From positions 558,001 through 622,000 of the forward strand of contig BCKL01000006.1 of assembly GCA_001600635.1 (NCBI GenBank): a DNA stretch of 64,000 nucleotides, written 5' to 3'. Positions 1 to 11,470 of the stretch are shown in pieces. The position numbers were made by a program, and so were the translations under genes. The DNA is from Leucosporidium creatinivorum. Its lineage: Eukaryota > Basidiomycota > Microbotryomycetes > Leucosporidiales > Leucosporidiaceae. Every line of letters begins with the position of its first letter. Positions within the stretch are counted from its first letter, which is position 1. The notes beneath the pieces are model-generated. The model saw nothing but the letters and a program-made list of their open reading frames with translations, did not search any database and was not told where the DNA came from.

Positions 1-237
1 CTTTCTCGGCGAAGAGGTGACTCGGCTCGTCCCCTGCTCTCTGGCTGCTCGGCTGGGCGTTCTTTTGCAGAGCTAAGCTGGTGCTCCCCTGGTCCTCCAT
101 GGCCCGAGCTCAGCTCAAGCTCGTCCGCTACAAAAGCGAGCGGCTCGGCTTTCACAGCTTTCCTTCCCATCCATCACGGCTCCTTCGCCCTCGCCTTCGC
201 CTTCGCCCTTTCACCCTTCGCCAACTCCTACCTCAAG

Positions 238-1275
238 ATGCTCGCTCGCACCTTCACTCTCGCCATCGTCGCCGCCCTCTCCGCCACCGGTCTCGCCTGG
301 TCGGGAGACGGAGAGGATATCAGGGTGGGTCTCTTTTCTCTGCTCACCTTCCTCCTCCTCCGCTGACCATTCCCTCCTCTCCCTTGACAGTTCGCCGAGA
401 TTAAGGCTATCAACGAGGACAAGTTCAAGAAGACCAAGTTCAACGTGAGTTCTCCCTCGTTTCCGATCGCTCAAGCCTCCGCCGAGCTGACCTTTCCCCT
501 CCCTTCGTTCACTCAACAGGTCCACGATGCCACCGAGCACGACAAGAACTTCAACCAGGTCGAGGCCAAGGATCGCGATGTCCTCAAGGTGGTCGACTTC
601 CGCAAGGACGAAGATGACTTTGGCGTGAGCTCTCTCTCGCATCTCGGCGCTCCCCTCTCAGCTTTCCCCCCAGCTGACTCTTCTGCTCTCCTTCAACACA
701 CACACAGCGCTTCGATCGCTTCGGTGGAGGCAAGCACGACTTCTACCGCCGCGACGTACGTTCCCGTCAATCTCCAGCTTTCTGCTCCAGCTGACCTTGC
801 CTGCCCGCTTCTCTCCAGTTCGGCGACAACGACTACTACCGTGGAGACGGCGGCAAGTTCGGCCATGGTCGCAAGGGCAAGGTACGTCTCTCACTACTCT
901 GTCACACTCCTTCCCTCTCCCACACTCCTTCCTCGCCCTCTCTTCTCGGCGCTGACCCGCTTCTTCCCTCTTCCCAGGGCGGCTACGGAGGAGGATACGG
1001 AGGTCGCAAGGGTGGTGACTTCAAGCACCGCAAGGGAGGTGACTTCAAGGTTCGTCTCGCTCGCTTTCATCCCTCCCTCCCTCAGCTCGCCGTCTTGCTC
1101 CTTCTCTCGTTCTCTTCGCTGACTCTGAAATCTCTGCCCACAGCACCGTCCTTTCAAGGGCGGCAAGGACCACGGCTTCAAGGTCAGCCATCCGTTTCCT
1201 CGCCCTTTCCCTCCTTCCCCCTCGCTGAGCTTGACCTTCTCCTCTCCTACACAGGGCAAGCACGGCGACTACTAG
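238..1275 (+). CDS. small secreted Gly/Lys/His-rich protein
   Basis: Rebuilt from eight exons: 238-324, 391-444, 520-624, 708-755, 819-881, 978-1049, 1144-1182 and 1255-1275, giving 162 aa. Every intron lies in phase 0, has a GT donor, a CTGAC-type branch site and a CAG acceptor. The first 20 or so residues (MLARTFTLAIVAALSATGLA) form a clear signal peptide. The mature part starts acidic and lysine-rich, then becomes rich in Gly, Arg, Lys, His, Asp and Tyr, with two near-identical copies of a KGGDFKHRKGG-like unit around residues 120-140. No catalytic motif or cysteine pattern is seen. A cell-wall-associated or secreted effector-like role is possible but is inference only; I do not recognise the family. 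The start is the first ATG and directly precedes the signal peptide. Confidence 0.8.
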
Positions 1276-2204
1276 ACTCGTCTACCCCGCAAGTCGCTCT
1301 CTCATTCTCTCCTCCACCTACATCTCGCTGACCCGCCTCCCTCTCTTCCACAGCTGCTCCCCCTCGCCCTCGGCTTGAGCCTCCTCCTCCCCATCTCCCC
1401 TGCTTAGCTATTCTCCCCGAGTCTCTTTGTTCTTCCCCTTTCTTTGTACATAGCTTGGGAGTCTCACCCCCTTGTGCTTTCCCCCATCTTCTTCGTCCGT
1501 CTCTCCCCCTTCTCCCGCGAGTCGGCTCACGCTCTTCGCCGAGAGAGCTTCGCGCCGTGATTCTCGCCTGCTCCCGCGCCCTGCGCACTAGCTTGCACTT
1601 CGATTCGCCTCCTCGGCTCGGCTCTCACTTGTTATCTTGCTTGCCATATCCAACTCCACGCTGCCTCATATCCTCACTCGCCTCTCCAGCTGCGGTTGCT
1701 CTCGCTACCTCGCCTGCCATCCCATCGCTCGCCTTCTGCATCTCGAGCAACCCCTCGCGCGAGCCTCTCCTCATCGCGACTCAGCTCGTCTTGCTACGCT
1801 ACTGGACATTTATACGTCGCTCCTCGCTCGCAATAGGTTCCCTTGGCCGCTGGCCGAAGCGGGAGCGCCGAGCCGAGCCGTGACTGGTCACTGGCGACGT
1901 CCGACGGGAACGGGAGGAGAGCAGCAGCGCATAGCTGATAGTGCTGAGAGACGGCGAGCAGTATTGCCGACCATCCTGCGAGCTGTAGACGAGCAGCGAA
2001 GCTCTCCTCGTCCATAGCTCCCTTCGCCCGTGCACTCGCCTCTCCCACCGAGCCCTCAACCAAGCACAGCGAAACCAAAGTCATATGTATCATCATGCTC
2101 ACCCTGTAGATGTCCTTCCTCTACACTCATTCCTCCCACCCGTGCAATATCCCAGTTCCGCTCCCTCCCGCATCATCCTGCCCCGGGCGTCCTCGAGTCC
2201 CAGC
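1276..2204. other. intergenic region between convergent genes
   Basis: This is the 3' flank of two convergent genes. Just after the stop codon there is a likely 3'-UTR intron or leftover splice signal (a CTGACCC branch-like site and CCACAG near 1330-1350). I see no ORF with protein-like composition or supporting splice sites in the rest. Confidence 0.5.
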
Positions 2205-2753
2205 TCAGATCTGAGCGGTGTACCACTTCTCCTTGTACGCCTTTGAGACCTCGGGCGAGATGGAAGCTCCTCCGCTCTGCAATGTCCCCCCCTCGTCAGC
2301 CATGAACCGCGGCCTCCAGAGCTCAAGCAACCAACTCACAAGAACCGCCTCGACCTCATCCTCCAAAGGTGCATACCTACTTCTCTTGAGCCATTCGGGG
2401 AGGTTTGAATCGTCGTATTGTGCTGTTGGGAGGGAGGATTGAAAGCCCGAGCCCTGGGCTTGACCGCCTGCTGGGCCGAGGAGGGGTTTCGTCTCTGATG
2501 AGCTGGAGGAGCTGGAGTGGGAGGAGAGGTTGGAGAGGAAGGGAGAGGAGGAGATGATGGATTCGGGGGCGCAGGGGTGAGGTCCCAAAGAGTGGGAGGG
2601 AGCTGTAGGGAGGTAGAAGGGGTGTTAGCGCTGGGAAACCTGACGAGACGACGAGAGCTGCTCACTCTTTGAGCGGTCAGGGAATGAGATCATGGGTGTA
2701 CGAGGTGCATGAGAAGCGAGCAGCCGGCTGGAAGGGCGAAGAGCGGTGTACAT
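2205..2753 (-). CDS. small probable mitochondrial protein, family unknown
   Basis: Three exons on the minus strand: 2753-2666, 2602-2340 and 2276-2205, giving 140 aa. The second intron (2339-2277, 63 nt) is in frame, so a form 21 residues longer is possible, but its GTGAGT donor, GCTGAC branch and CAG acceptor argue that it is spliced. The N-terminus (MYTALRPSSRLLASHAPRTP) is rich in Arg, Ser and Ala and lacks acids, which fits a mitochondrial presequence. A serine-rich linker follows, then a conserved-looking C-terminal part (LPEWLKRSRYAPLEDEVEAV, then a Tyr/Lys/Trp-rich tail). A 5'-UTR intron probably ends just before the ATG (donor GTAATC near 2820, acceptor CAACAG). I do not recognise the family. 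It is divergent from the PPR gene. Confidence 0.65.
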
Positions 2754-3391
2754 CCTGTTGTAATGAGATAGCAGAGCGAGGTGAAGGGGAGACAGAGCGG
2801 AGGGAGAAGCTCGGGATTACCTCTCCGTCAGAAAGAGGGGGCCCAGTTTCACTGGGGCTACTCTATTGCACTTGCAGAGTGTTATTCGATTAGTATAGCA
2901 CTAATTCTTTGTAACAAGGTGGCACATGGTCTGATCCTACTGGCGCCGAAGCCTCTCGGCGCAAGACGCGTATGCTTCTCCCTCGCCTCTCAAACATCTT
3001 GAACTCCCGCCTTATACCTCGTCTCCTTCGCCGCCGACTGCGCTCGTTTCTTACACCCCACCAGCCACTGGGGCTTTCTCCTCCCTCCTCCCTACCGCCC
3101 TACAGCTTACAGCTCGCCTGACTGGCACCCCTCGCCGCTTCTTTTTCTTGAAGTCGATCCCCGGCCGACTCTCAGTGCCCTCGTTCATCAAGCTACAGGT
3201 AAGTTAGCCTGGGGCTCACTACAGCTTCAAGACCACTGCTAAGCCTTTCTCTACACCTTCACCACCCACAGTCGACTCGCTAGATTCCATTCGCTTGGAA
3301 CCTCGCCGACTGCCTTTAGCTCCCTCGTCAGTCTCGCTTCTTTGCACCCCTACAGCTTAGGTCAAAGCTCACACTTCTTACTACGACAGCA
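2754..3391. promoter_or_regulatory. divergent promoter region with 5'-UTR introns
   Basis: This 638-nt region separates two divergent genes. On the plus strand a 5'-UTR intron is visible at about 3198-3271: GTAAGT donor, GCTAAG branch-like site and CCCACAG acceptor, just upstream of the PPR gene start. On the minus strand the leader of the small mitochondrial gene also seems to contain an intron. No other gene is supported. Confidence 0.5.
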
Positions 3392-6300
3392 ATGGTCGTC
3401 CACCTCTCGTCCAAGCTCTCCCACTTGGCCCAATCCTTCCGCCCTCAGCACCACTTCAACACCCTCCGAAACGCCTTCCCTTCCGCCTCGGGAGGTCACA
3501 CCCCGGGCTTCTTCGACCCCGCCAACGTCTTCCAGCAGACTAATCATGCTGTAGGAGCTGCGTCGGCTCAGGCGGCCGGAGCGGGAGCTAGTCAGACGGC
3601 TGGAAGTGCGGGAGGAGCAAAGTGGAGTGCGGGCAGCAGGGCGCCCAACTGGGGATTCCAGGTGAGTTTGGACTGATGGAGGCGATTTTGTAGATCTGAT
3701 CAAGCTAACACTGCTCTCCCATGCAGTCTCGCCTCGTCTCCCAAGCACCAGCGACCGCCGACCACCCCTCGCGCCTCAACGACGACGATGGCGACGATGC
3801 CATCCACATCCGTCGCCCTTCCCTCTTCACCAGCACTCGCAGGCCATCGCAATCGCGTCTAGCAGTCCGCCAGCGCAGCGGCTCGCTCGTCTCGTCGGAT
3901 CGGCCCGATCTTCTCACTCTCGAGGAGGCCGGCCTGCCCTCGGCGCGCTTGTCGAGCGCAGAGATGCAGAGGAGGTACAGGAGTGCCTTCTCCAAGGGAG
4001 AGATGACTCAGGAGGTCAAGGAGATGGAGCTGGAGGCCGATGAGATGGACTTTGGACCGCCCTCGAACGTCGTTAGCTCTGGTCGCCGAGCGTCCATCTC
4101 CTCTCCTTCACCAACACTAGGCGCACAGACCCTTCCCAAACCCTCAGCAGCGCGCTCCGCCACTCCTTCCTCGACTCGCACCCTCCACACTTCCTCCCGC
4201 TTCGGTCGCGCCTCCCCTCCCCGCGCCGACGTCCCTCGCGTTCGCCGCAACTCGACGTCGGCCGCTCCCTCCGCCTCAACACCTCTCGCCAACATCGACC
4301 CTCTCGACTTCCCTCGCAAGACTCACCGCAGATCGGCCGACGTGAGGCCACCAAACTCTGCACCGGCGGATCGCTCGCCGCCTCAATGGCGCTCGTCGCC
4401 CCTCGATGCTTCGCCGGAAGCCAACGTGAGTTTGAGATTGAGCTTTGTGAGAGGGGGCGCTCATGCTCACACTCTCTATTCACAGTCCCGCCACCAGGCT
4501 ATCCTCTCGGCGCAGAAGGCCAACAACTACGGCCAGGTCGAGGCTGCCGTTCTTCGCTACACAGCCGTGCGCGACTCCTACTCGACCTCGACCCACAACG
4601 CCGCTATGGAAGCCCTCCGCATGACTCGTCTCCCCAACACCCCCATCCGCCGCATCGTCGAGCTCTACACCGAGCTCTTCAACAACGAGAAGCTCCGCCC
4701 CGACCGCCAATCGTACGAGATCATCATTCGCACCCTCGCCCAGCGCGACATGGAGGTCCAACGCAACATCAAGTTCCTGGAGCGTCGCGTCAAGAAGAAG
4801 CAGCTCGCCATGGCCGCCAGGGGGCCGTGGTACGTTCCCCTCGCCGGCGGCGACAACTTCTTGCTCGACGGCGAGCACAAGGAGCTGCAACGCCTCGAGA
4901 AGGAGGATTACCTCTCCTCGGCAGTCGAGATCTACAAGGCTCTCGGCGACATGGGAGACCGCCTGCACCACTCGGCCGTCGCCGCCCTCATCTCGGCGGC
5001 CGCTCAGCGCAAGCGCGTCGACCTCGCCCTCTCCCTCTTCAGCCGGCTGGAGAAGAGCCCGACGCAGAACGTCTCGTCTTCGGTCTACGAGATGCTCATC
5101 AAGATGTACGGCGAGGACAAGGACGTCGCCTCGGTCCTCGAGGTGTTTGAAGCCTACCTCGATGCCCGCTCGAGGGGACTCCAGGTCTTCTCCGCTCCTC
5201 GCGCCAACGCCTACCGCACCACCGCCGTCAAGCATGGACACACCGCGTCACCCGAGTTCGAGATGGTTGTCGACTCGGGCTACTTCTCGGGAGGCGACGA
5301 GGCGCTGTGGAAGGCGACCATGATGGCCCTGTTCGCTGCCGGCGATTCGGCGCAGGCCATCACCGTCTTCCAGCGGATGCTCGATTCCATGCCCGGAGGA
5401 GAGAAGGCTCAGGATGCACCAGGATACCCCAAGGTCCTCCGCCCCGACGTCATCTCCAACATTGTCAGCGGCTTCATCAGGAGCGGCGACCTCGAGACGG
5501 CCAAGACGTGGTTCGACCGAGGATTGCAGCCCACGGCCGAGAACCCGGCCCCTTCGCACATCGCCTACTACACCAACCCCTTCTACGCCGCCATTGACCA
5601 CCTGCCCAACAACTCGCTCGTGAACCATATCTACCGCGCCATGCTCAACCGAGCTAGCTCCGACTTCCTCCTCGTCATCTCCGATTTCGTCGCCGTCGTC
5701 GACCACAACCTCGCCGTCGTGTACGCCGCTTCGACCCCCGAGCAAGCCACCGTCGCCATCGACGCCCTCCTCGAATTCCGCGCTGGATTCGAGAAGGCCG
5801 CCGAGGCGGGCTTCGTCGACGATCGCGGAGAGAGCTACTCGCACTCGTCGGGAGTCGTTCAGCGCATCTCCATGGCCCTCGGACACACTGGTCGCTTCAA
5901 GGAGGCCGCCGATTCTTACGTTCACCTCACCAAGATCGTCCGCCGCGCCTTCAACTTCGCCGAGCGCAACACGAACGAGAACCTCCGCCGCGACTCGCAG
6001 AAGTGGTTGCTCGTCGGCTCGGGAGACTCGGTCGCTGGTGCTCTTGGCATGCAGCGCCAGGGCAAGGCCAAGGAGACGACTTGGGTTTACCCCTCGGCTG
6101 CTCGTCCTCCCGTCAAGTTCGTCGCCCAGATCGTCTCGGCCCTCAACCAACTTCGCCAGCTTAAGGCGTGGGACCTCGTCCCCGTCTTCGAGACCACCGT
6201 CGTCGAGTCGTACCTCCTCAGCAAGGCCGAGGTCAACGGCAACGTTGCCAGCCTCGCCCTCTCGGGCGCCCAATGGTACACCGTTATCGAGGCCTTCGCG

Positions 6301-8387
6301 TCGGTCCAGTCGCAGCTCGCGCGTGGCTACGTTCCCGCCTTCGACTTCCCTGGCTTCGAGCCCATCATCGACGACTTTGCCGCCTCGGGCGCCAACATTC
6401 CTTCCACCGGCACCAACTACCCTCTCCTCGTCCAGACGCTCAAGGCTGGAGGCATGTCGCGCGATAGGACCCTCGCCGTCCTCGCCGTCCTGGATCAGAA
6501 CCTCGCCCAGTCGATCGAGCAGGAGAACGCCGCCATCCTCGCGGCCAAGCCTCCCGTCCCTGCTCCCGTCGTCTCGGAGGAGGAACTCGCCGCTACCACT
6601 TCGTCCGTGGAGGAGGTCACCTCCGACTCGGCCGTCGATGACACCTCTGCCACCTCGTTCCCTACTCCTCCTTCCACGCCTCCTACTTACTTTGCCGAAC
6701 TCCCCGCCGCCGCTCCCGCTCAGCAGACCATCACCATCGACAAGGCCGTCTCGCACCGCATCGACGCGCTCCTCTTCAACGTCAAGTCCGACAACGCCGT
6801 CCAAGTCATCCGCGACGCCGCCACCCAGGGTCGCTCCGCCCACCCCGAGGTGCTCGGTCGTCTCATCGAGGCGCTCGGTCGCGAGGGCAAGGTCGACGCC
6901 GTTCGCGAGGTCTACCTCACCGCCTACACGACTCTCGCCGCCCTCGAGTCGGACCCTGCCGCCCAGTCGGTCGCATGGGTGCAGCTCGAGGACCACATGA
7001 TCATCGCCCTCGCTCAAGCTGGACTTCTCAACGACGTCGCCTACCACCGCGACCGCCTTCTCGAGGCTGGCAGCGCCCCCTCGGCTGATGGATACGCCGC
7101 CATGATCCTCAACATGAAGGAGACGACCGATGATGCCGCCGTCGCGCTCATGCTCTTCGAGGAGTCGCAACGCTTCGGAGTGGTCCCCAACGTCTACCTC
7201 TTCAACACGCTCATTTCGAAGCTCTCGCGCGCCCGCCGCGCCAAGGAGGCGCTCGAGTACTTTGAGCTCATGAAGCGCCACAACCTCCCTCCTTCGTCCA
7301 TCACCTACGGCGCCATCATCAATGCCTGCTGCAAGACTGGAGACGACGTCTCGGCCGCCTACCTCTTCCAGGAGATGGTCGCCTCGCCCAAGTTCAAGCC
7401 CCGCGTCCCCCCTTACAACACCATGATCCAGTTCTACACCCAGACCAAGCCCGATAGGGAGCGCGCCCTCCACTACTACCAGCAGCTCGTCGACGCCAAG
7501 GTCCCCCCCACTGGCCACACCTACAAGCTCCTCCTCGACGCTTACGGAGCGATCGGCACCCCCGACCTCAAGGCCATGCAGCAGGTGTTCGATGCCCTCG
7601 TCAACGATCGTACCGTCTCCATCACCGGCGCCCACTGGGCTTCCCTCATCAACGCTCATGGAGTCGTCGCCCACGATCTCGAGACCGCCATCAAGGTGTT
7701 CGAGTCGGTCGAGAGCCACCCCGCGACCAAGAGGAGCAAGGTCCAGCTCCCCGATGCTGTCGTGTACGAGAGCCTCCTCAACGCTCTCCTCGCCAACGAC
7801 CGCGCCGACCTTTGCGACAAGTACCTCGCCGAGATGGAGAAGAAGGGCGTCAGGATGACTGCTTACGTCGCCAACACACTCATCAAGGTGCGCTTCATCC
7901 TCTCTTTCGCTCTGCTAGTAACACCGTCACTGACCCGCTTTCTCACCCTACAGGGCCACGCCGCTCAAAAGAACCTCGACGCCGCTCGCGCCGTCTTCGA
8001 GTCACTCGCCGACCCTCCATCAGGCGTCGCCGCTGCTGGCAACCACCCCGTCGACCGCCACCCCAAGCACCAGCACCAGCCTACGCCTTCCCCTGCGGCC
8101 AACGCCGGAGGCCCTGTCTACCGCGAGCCCTCGACTTGGGATACCATGATTCGCTGCGAGTTGGCCGCGGGCGAGAATGAGAAGGCGGTGCAGCTGATGA
8201 GGAGGGTAGAGGAGAGGGCATTCCCTGAGGCTGGTGAGTGGCTCGTCTGAGGCTCGAGATTGATCTCAGTGCTGACCCTCTTCCCTTCTCAACAGTGGTC
8301 AATCGCATTCGCAAGCTCCTCTCGGACGTTGGTCTCGAGAGCGTCTCGATCCCTGTATCCAGCACCTCCACTGCCCCACCATCATAG
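3392..8387 (+). CDS. large pentatricopeptide-repeat (PPR) protein, probably mitochondrial
   Basis: Five exons (3392-3661, 3727-4425, 4486-7887, 7954-8233, 8296-8387) give 1,580 aa. The 60-nt and 66-nt internal introns are multiples of three and could be misread as coding, but both have full splice signals. PPR-type helical repeats are clearest around residues 1190-1420, for example a repeat ending in PNVYLFNTLISKLSRA and another with SSITYGAIINACCKTG. The N-terminal 300 residues are Ser/Pro/Arg-rich and low in complexity, fitting a targeting and linker region. Fungal PPR proteins of this size usually act in mitochondrial mRNA stability or translation, as Pet309/Cya5 do. That assignment is inference and I see no motif that settles it. 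The C-terminal exon reads through to SSTSTAPPS and stop. Confidence 0.85.
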
Positions 8388-8623
8388 ACTTCTCCCTTCT
8401 GCCTTATAACCTCTGCTCGCCCTCCGTCGTCGAGGATTGATACCCCCTCGCTCGGCGTTGGCCTTTTTTGCCCTTCCTTGCCCTCCACTTTGTATCCACC
8501 TCTCACTGATCTGCAAAGAGCACCACCCTGTAGGATTCGCCTCTTATGCTCTTGCTCTCGCCTCACTTTAGCGAAGTCGAGAATAGCGAAGATGAGGTAG
8601 AGTTGAGAAACGCTCGGCTTCAT

Positions 8624-9499
8624 CTACACCAGATGCCTCCCCGTCGCCGCTGCTGCTGCCGGTGTCGAATGCCCTCCATCGTCCGCCCTCAGTAGCTCGG
8701 CTGAATCTCGTGTCCGTAGATCCAGCACCTGTCCATCGTCGCGAGTGATGTTCCATCGCAGGACTTCGAATCGACCCTCCTTGCCTCGACGGACCGAGGT
8801 GAAGGCGGCGGTTCCTCCAGCTGTAGGGGAGTGTGGGTCAGCGACTAACGGGAGAAGGTAGCAATAGCCGAACCTAGCGAGCCCTTCACCCTGAACTGTA
8901 CGTCGATACGGCCAGCGAGCATGTTGATCTGCGAAGGGGTTGGAGAGCGAGGGTCAGCTCGCGTTTCAGAGCTGTAAGCGAGCAGCGCGAAAGCACTCAC
9001 CGATCCCTTGACCCTCTTGAACTCTCCCACCAGTGGAGGCATCTTGACATTGTCGCCGAGGAAGTCATTCACCACGGGCGAGGAGCGCAACTGGAAGGCG
9101 AGCGAGCGGACGACCGACGAGTTGGCGCGCTCGTTGTTGGTGGCGTAGAAGAGGAATGCACCCCATGAGGCGGTTGCGACGAGGGCGACGGCGAGGAGAA
9201 CGGGAGTCGACGACTAGGAGAGAGAGCGTCTTGTCAGCAGAAAGGCCGAGGTGAGTTTTGTAGGATCTCGCAAGGCTCACCTGCACTTTGGGAAGATCAC
9301 GAGGTATCGGTGCTTCTCTCCTGTAGCGATGAGGCCGTGCCGAGGGCGACGAGTACTTTGGCGGGAGTGAGGAGGAGGTCGAGGGGAGGGGAGCAGCAGC
9401 AGCGGAAGGAGGAGGAGGGGCGGTAGAGTAGCGAGCGGGCGGGCATGCCGTCCTACAGAGTGGCCGGGCCGAGAGACGAGCGCTGTAACGAGATAGCAT
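8624..9499 (-). CDS. COA1: cytochrome c oxidase assembly factor 1 (COA1 family)
   Basis: Four exons on the minus strand (9499-9281, 9213-9001, 8928-8874, 8820-8624) give 227 aa. The N-terminus is an Arg/Ser/Ala-rich mitochondrial presequence of about 60 residues. One transmembrane helix follows (about residues 76-97, with LLAVALVATASWGAFLFYA). The intermembrane-space domain then shows the Coa1 pattern: VVNDFLGDNVKMPPLVGE, then GRIDVQFRVKGS, then GGTAAFTSVRRGKEGRFEVL. In this family the protein binds newly made Cox1 in the inner membrane. The joins preserve the family sequence across all three introns. The start is the ATG just before SRYSAR. A UUG upstream is also in frame but is not a credible start. 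Confidence 0.88.
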
Positions 9500-9966
9500 A
9501 GTTGAGCGAGTGTGGAGGAAGAAGGCAACCTGCAACCCGCTCCTTCGCCTTCAACGACATCGCTGCAATTCGGCCACGTAGCTCAGCAGGTCGCCAGGAG
9601 CTATCTGAAGCTGTCTACTGGCCTGCAAAGCCTTGCCAACGACTCGGCGCTTGCTGGACTGGAACAACTCCGCCCATCTCGCTTCGCTCCCGTCTCGGCG
9701 CTCGCTCTTCTCAACCGCCGAAGGCTATGCTCGAGTTACCAGCCTTCTTTCGTGCACGTCCATCGAGCTTCTCTCTGCTCCTACTCACTCGCTCCTCGAA
9801 CATGAAACGACGCACAGTCCCTCTTCCCCTTCACCTCAAGATCAGAACTCCTCGCCTTCACGGACTCATCTACCAGGCTACAAGAGGCTGCTCATCCACT
9901 CTTTCCTTCCTGTAGATCACTTCTCGCTCATCCTCTCAGCCTCCCAATACCTCCCTCCACTACAAG
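9500..9966. promoter_or_regulatory. divergent intergenic region
   Basis: This is the 467-nt spacer between the COA1-type gene and the Pro-rich membrane protein gene, which point away from each other. It holds several CTCGGCG/CGCCGA motifs and pyrimidine-rich stretches, but no supported gene. Confidence 0.4.
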
Positions 9967-10683
9967 ATGGCCCCCTCCCTGCGCGACCAACGCCGACCCT
10001 CCCTCGCCGACTCTATCGAGGTGGTCATTGTCCAAACCGAGACTTCGACCTATCTTCCTCCTCCACCACCATCGTCGGCGACTCCCTGGTCTCACACCCT
10101 TATGCCAAGTCGCTCGGCGTCGCCTCCTCCGACTCCCATCCTCGCCAACTTCCCCATCATCAGCTCGGCGCCCTTCTCACAATATCAGTCGGATGCGCTG
10201 CCTCCTACGCCGTCGTCGCCACCACCCAACTACTCGCCGAACCCCCTCAGCACACCTCAAACCACACCTCTCTCCTTCTTCCCCTCCTCTTCCACCTCGG
10301 TCGACCTCAACCCCCCTCCTCCACCCTCCTACCGCACCGTTCCTCGAACCCACGCCGAGTCCATGTTCTGGTGGGGCTTCCTCTGTCCCCTCATCTTCTG
10401 GCCTCTCGGGATCCTCCATTTCTGGCGCGCCGAACGACCAACGGGCTTCACCGACGACCTCGAGGCAGCGGGAGAGGAAGAGGTGGAGATTAGGGTCGCT
10501 CTGGAGGAGGGTATGTTCGGAGCGGGAATGCAGGCGAGGTGCCCTAGTGTCAAGGAGAGCTTGGAGCTGTGGAGGGAGGAGGAGAGGCTGTGGGCCAAGA
10601 GGTGCGCTTGCTCGCTCGTCGGTTTCGCAGTGATTGGGAGTGTATTCATCGCGGTGGTGGTGAGCGTGGCGGATCTCGTGTAG
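9967..10683 (+). CDS. Pro-rich membrane protein with PPPPSY motif
   Basis: This is a single uninterrupted frame of 238 aa, unusual among its intron-rich neighbours. The first 125 residues are disordered and very rich in Pro and Ser, ending in a PPPPPSYRTVPRTHAE stretch. A short hydrophobic segment follows (SMFWWGFLCPLIFWPLGILH, about residues 137-156), then an acidic loop, and a second hydrophobic helix at the C-terminus (SLVGFAVIGSVFIAVVVSVA). The PPPPSY motif resembles a PY motif recognised by WW domains of NEDD4/Rsp5-type ubiquitin ligases, which would fit a membrane adaptor. This is inference from the motif only. I do not recognise the family. Confidence 0.65.
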   Translation: MAPSLRDQRRPSLADSIEVVIVQTETSTYLPPPPPSSATPWSHTLMPSRSASPPPTPILANFPIISSAPFSQYQSDALPPTPSSPPPNYSPNPLSTPQTTPLSFFPSSSTSVDLNPPPPPSYRTVPRTHAESMFWWGFLCPLIFWPLGILHFWRAERPTGFTDDLEAAGEEEVEIRVALEEGMFGAGMQARCPSVKESLELWREEERLWAKRCACSLVGFAVIGSVFIAVVVSVADLV

Positions 10684-11470
10684 TCTCTTTGAGCTTTGCG
10701 GTGTAACATCAAGGTCTTAAGGCATGACGAGGCCCGGTCGTCGACAAGTGAGGGTTCGGCGATGGTTTGGTCGTTCGCTCTTCGGCCGTCGCTGGACAAG
10801 TGAGGTCCCAAATATCAGGCAAAGATTACGCTGACCCTCCTTTTACATCCTCAGGCTTGTGGAACCTCCCCAAATGCCCTGCAAGCTTCCTTCGGCGCTG
10901 CTCGGAGCCTCGAAGGCGGGATTGAAAATCGAGGTAAGAAGCAACGTGGGAAGATTAAGAAAGCCCAGTCAAGCTGAAGACTGATAAGACCTTGGCCTGC
11001 AGATCCATATGGCGACTTCAATGCAGACGCCTTCGATGAGGCGAGGCGCTAGAGGATGGCGAGCTCGGCCCCTCACAAAGGAATCTGTGGTGGGCACCTC
11101 CAGCGCCGTAGGGCGGGGCTCGGGGGCTCTGCAGCGCTCAAAAGTGCGGTGCGAGGGGCGCTGAGGAGCAGCGAGTCTCCTGAAGAGATGAGTTGGCGCT
11201 CGGCGGTGACCTTCTTCTTCCCTTCCTTTCGGCGGAACACGCTGATATATCGGTACATTTAGGGCGCCGTTGAAATCATGCAAGATGAGCAGGAAGCGTA
11301 TCATGATCACCCTCGAAGACGTCTTGCAGCACAAGAGTTCTCGCAGCTGGTTCTGAGCCTTTCTTTCCGCTCGTCCTACCATCTCCGCTGTTCAGACACC
11401 CCTCACCCCTGTCACGGCCCCCTGAACCGCTCACTGCACCCCTTCTCAGCTCCTACGTCGACCCAGCAAG
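10684..11470. promoter_or_regulatory. intergenic region upstream of the MFS gene
   Basis: These 787 nt lie between two genes on the same strand, so they hold the 3' end of one and the promoter and leader of the next. A TGATAAG GATA-type sequence sits near 10981-10987. I see no coding pattern that survives comparison of the three frames. Confidence 0.4.

Noticed and set aside
6038-7000. 320-aa Ser/Pro/Arg-rich frame on the plus strand
   Set aside because: It is an out-of-frame reading of the PPR exon, with no start or splice support.
5248-7719. 823-aa open frame on the minus strand
   Set aside because: It lies opposite the PPR gene. Strong GC bias at third codon positions on the coding strand leaves the antisense frame open. 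Its Gly/Val/Asp/Glu/Leu-rich content is that of a mirror translation.
9633-10493. 286-aa frame overlapping the Pro-rich membrane protein
   Set aside because: It is a shadow frame. The 9967-10683 frame has an ATG after a normal leader and two membrane segments.
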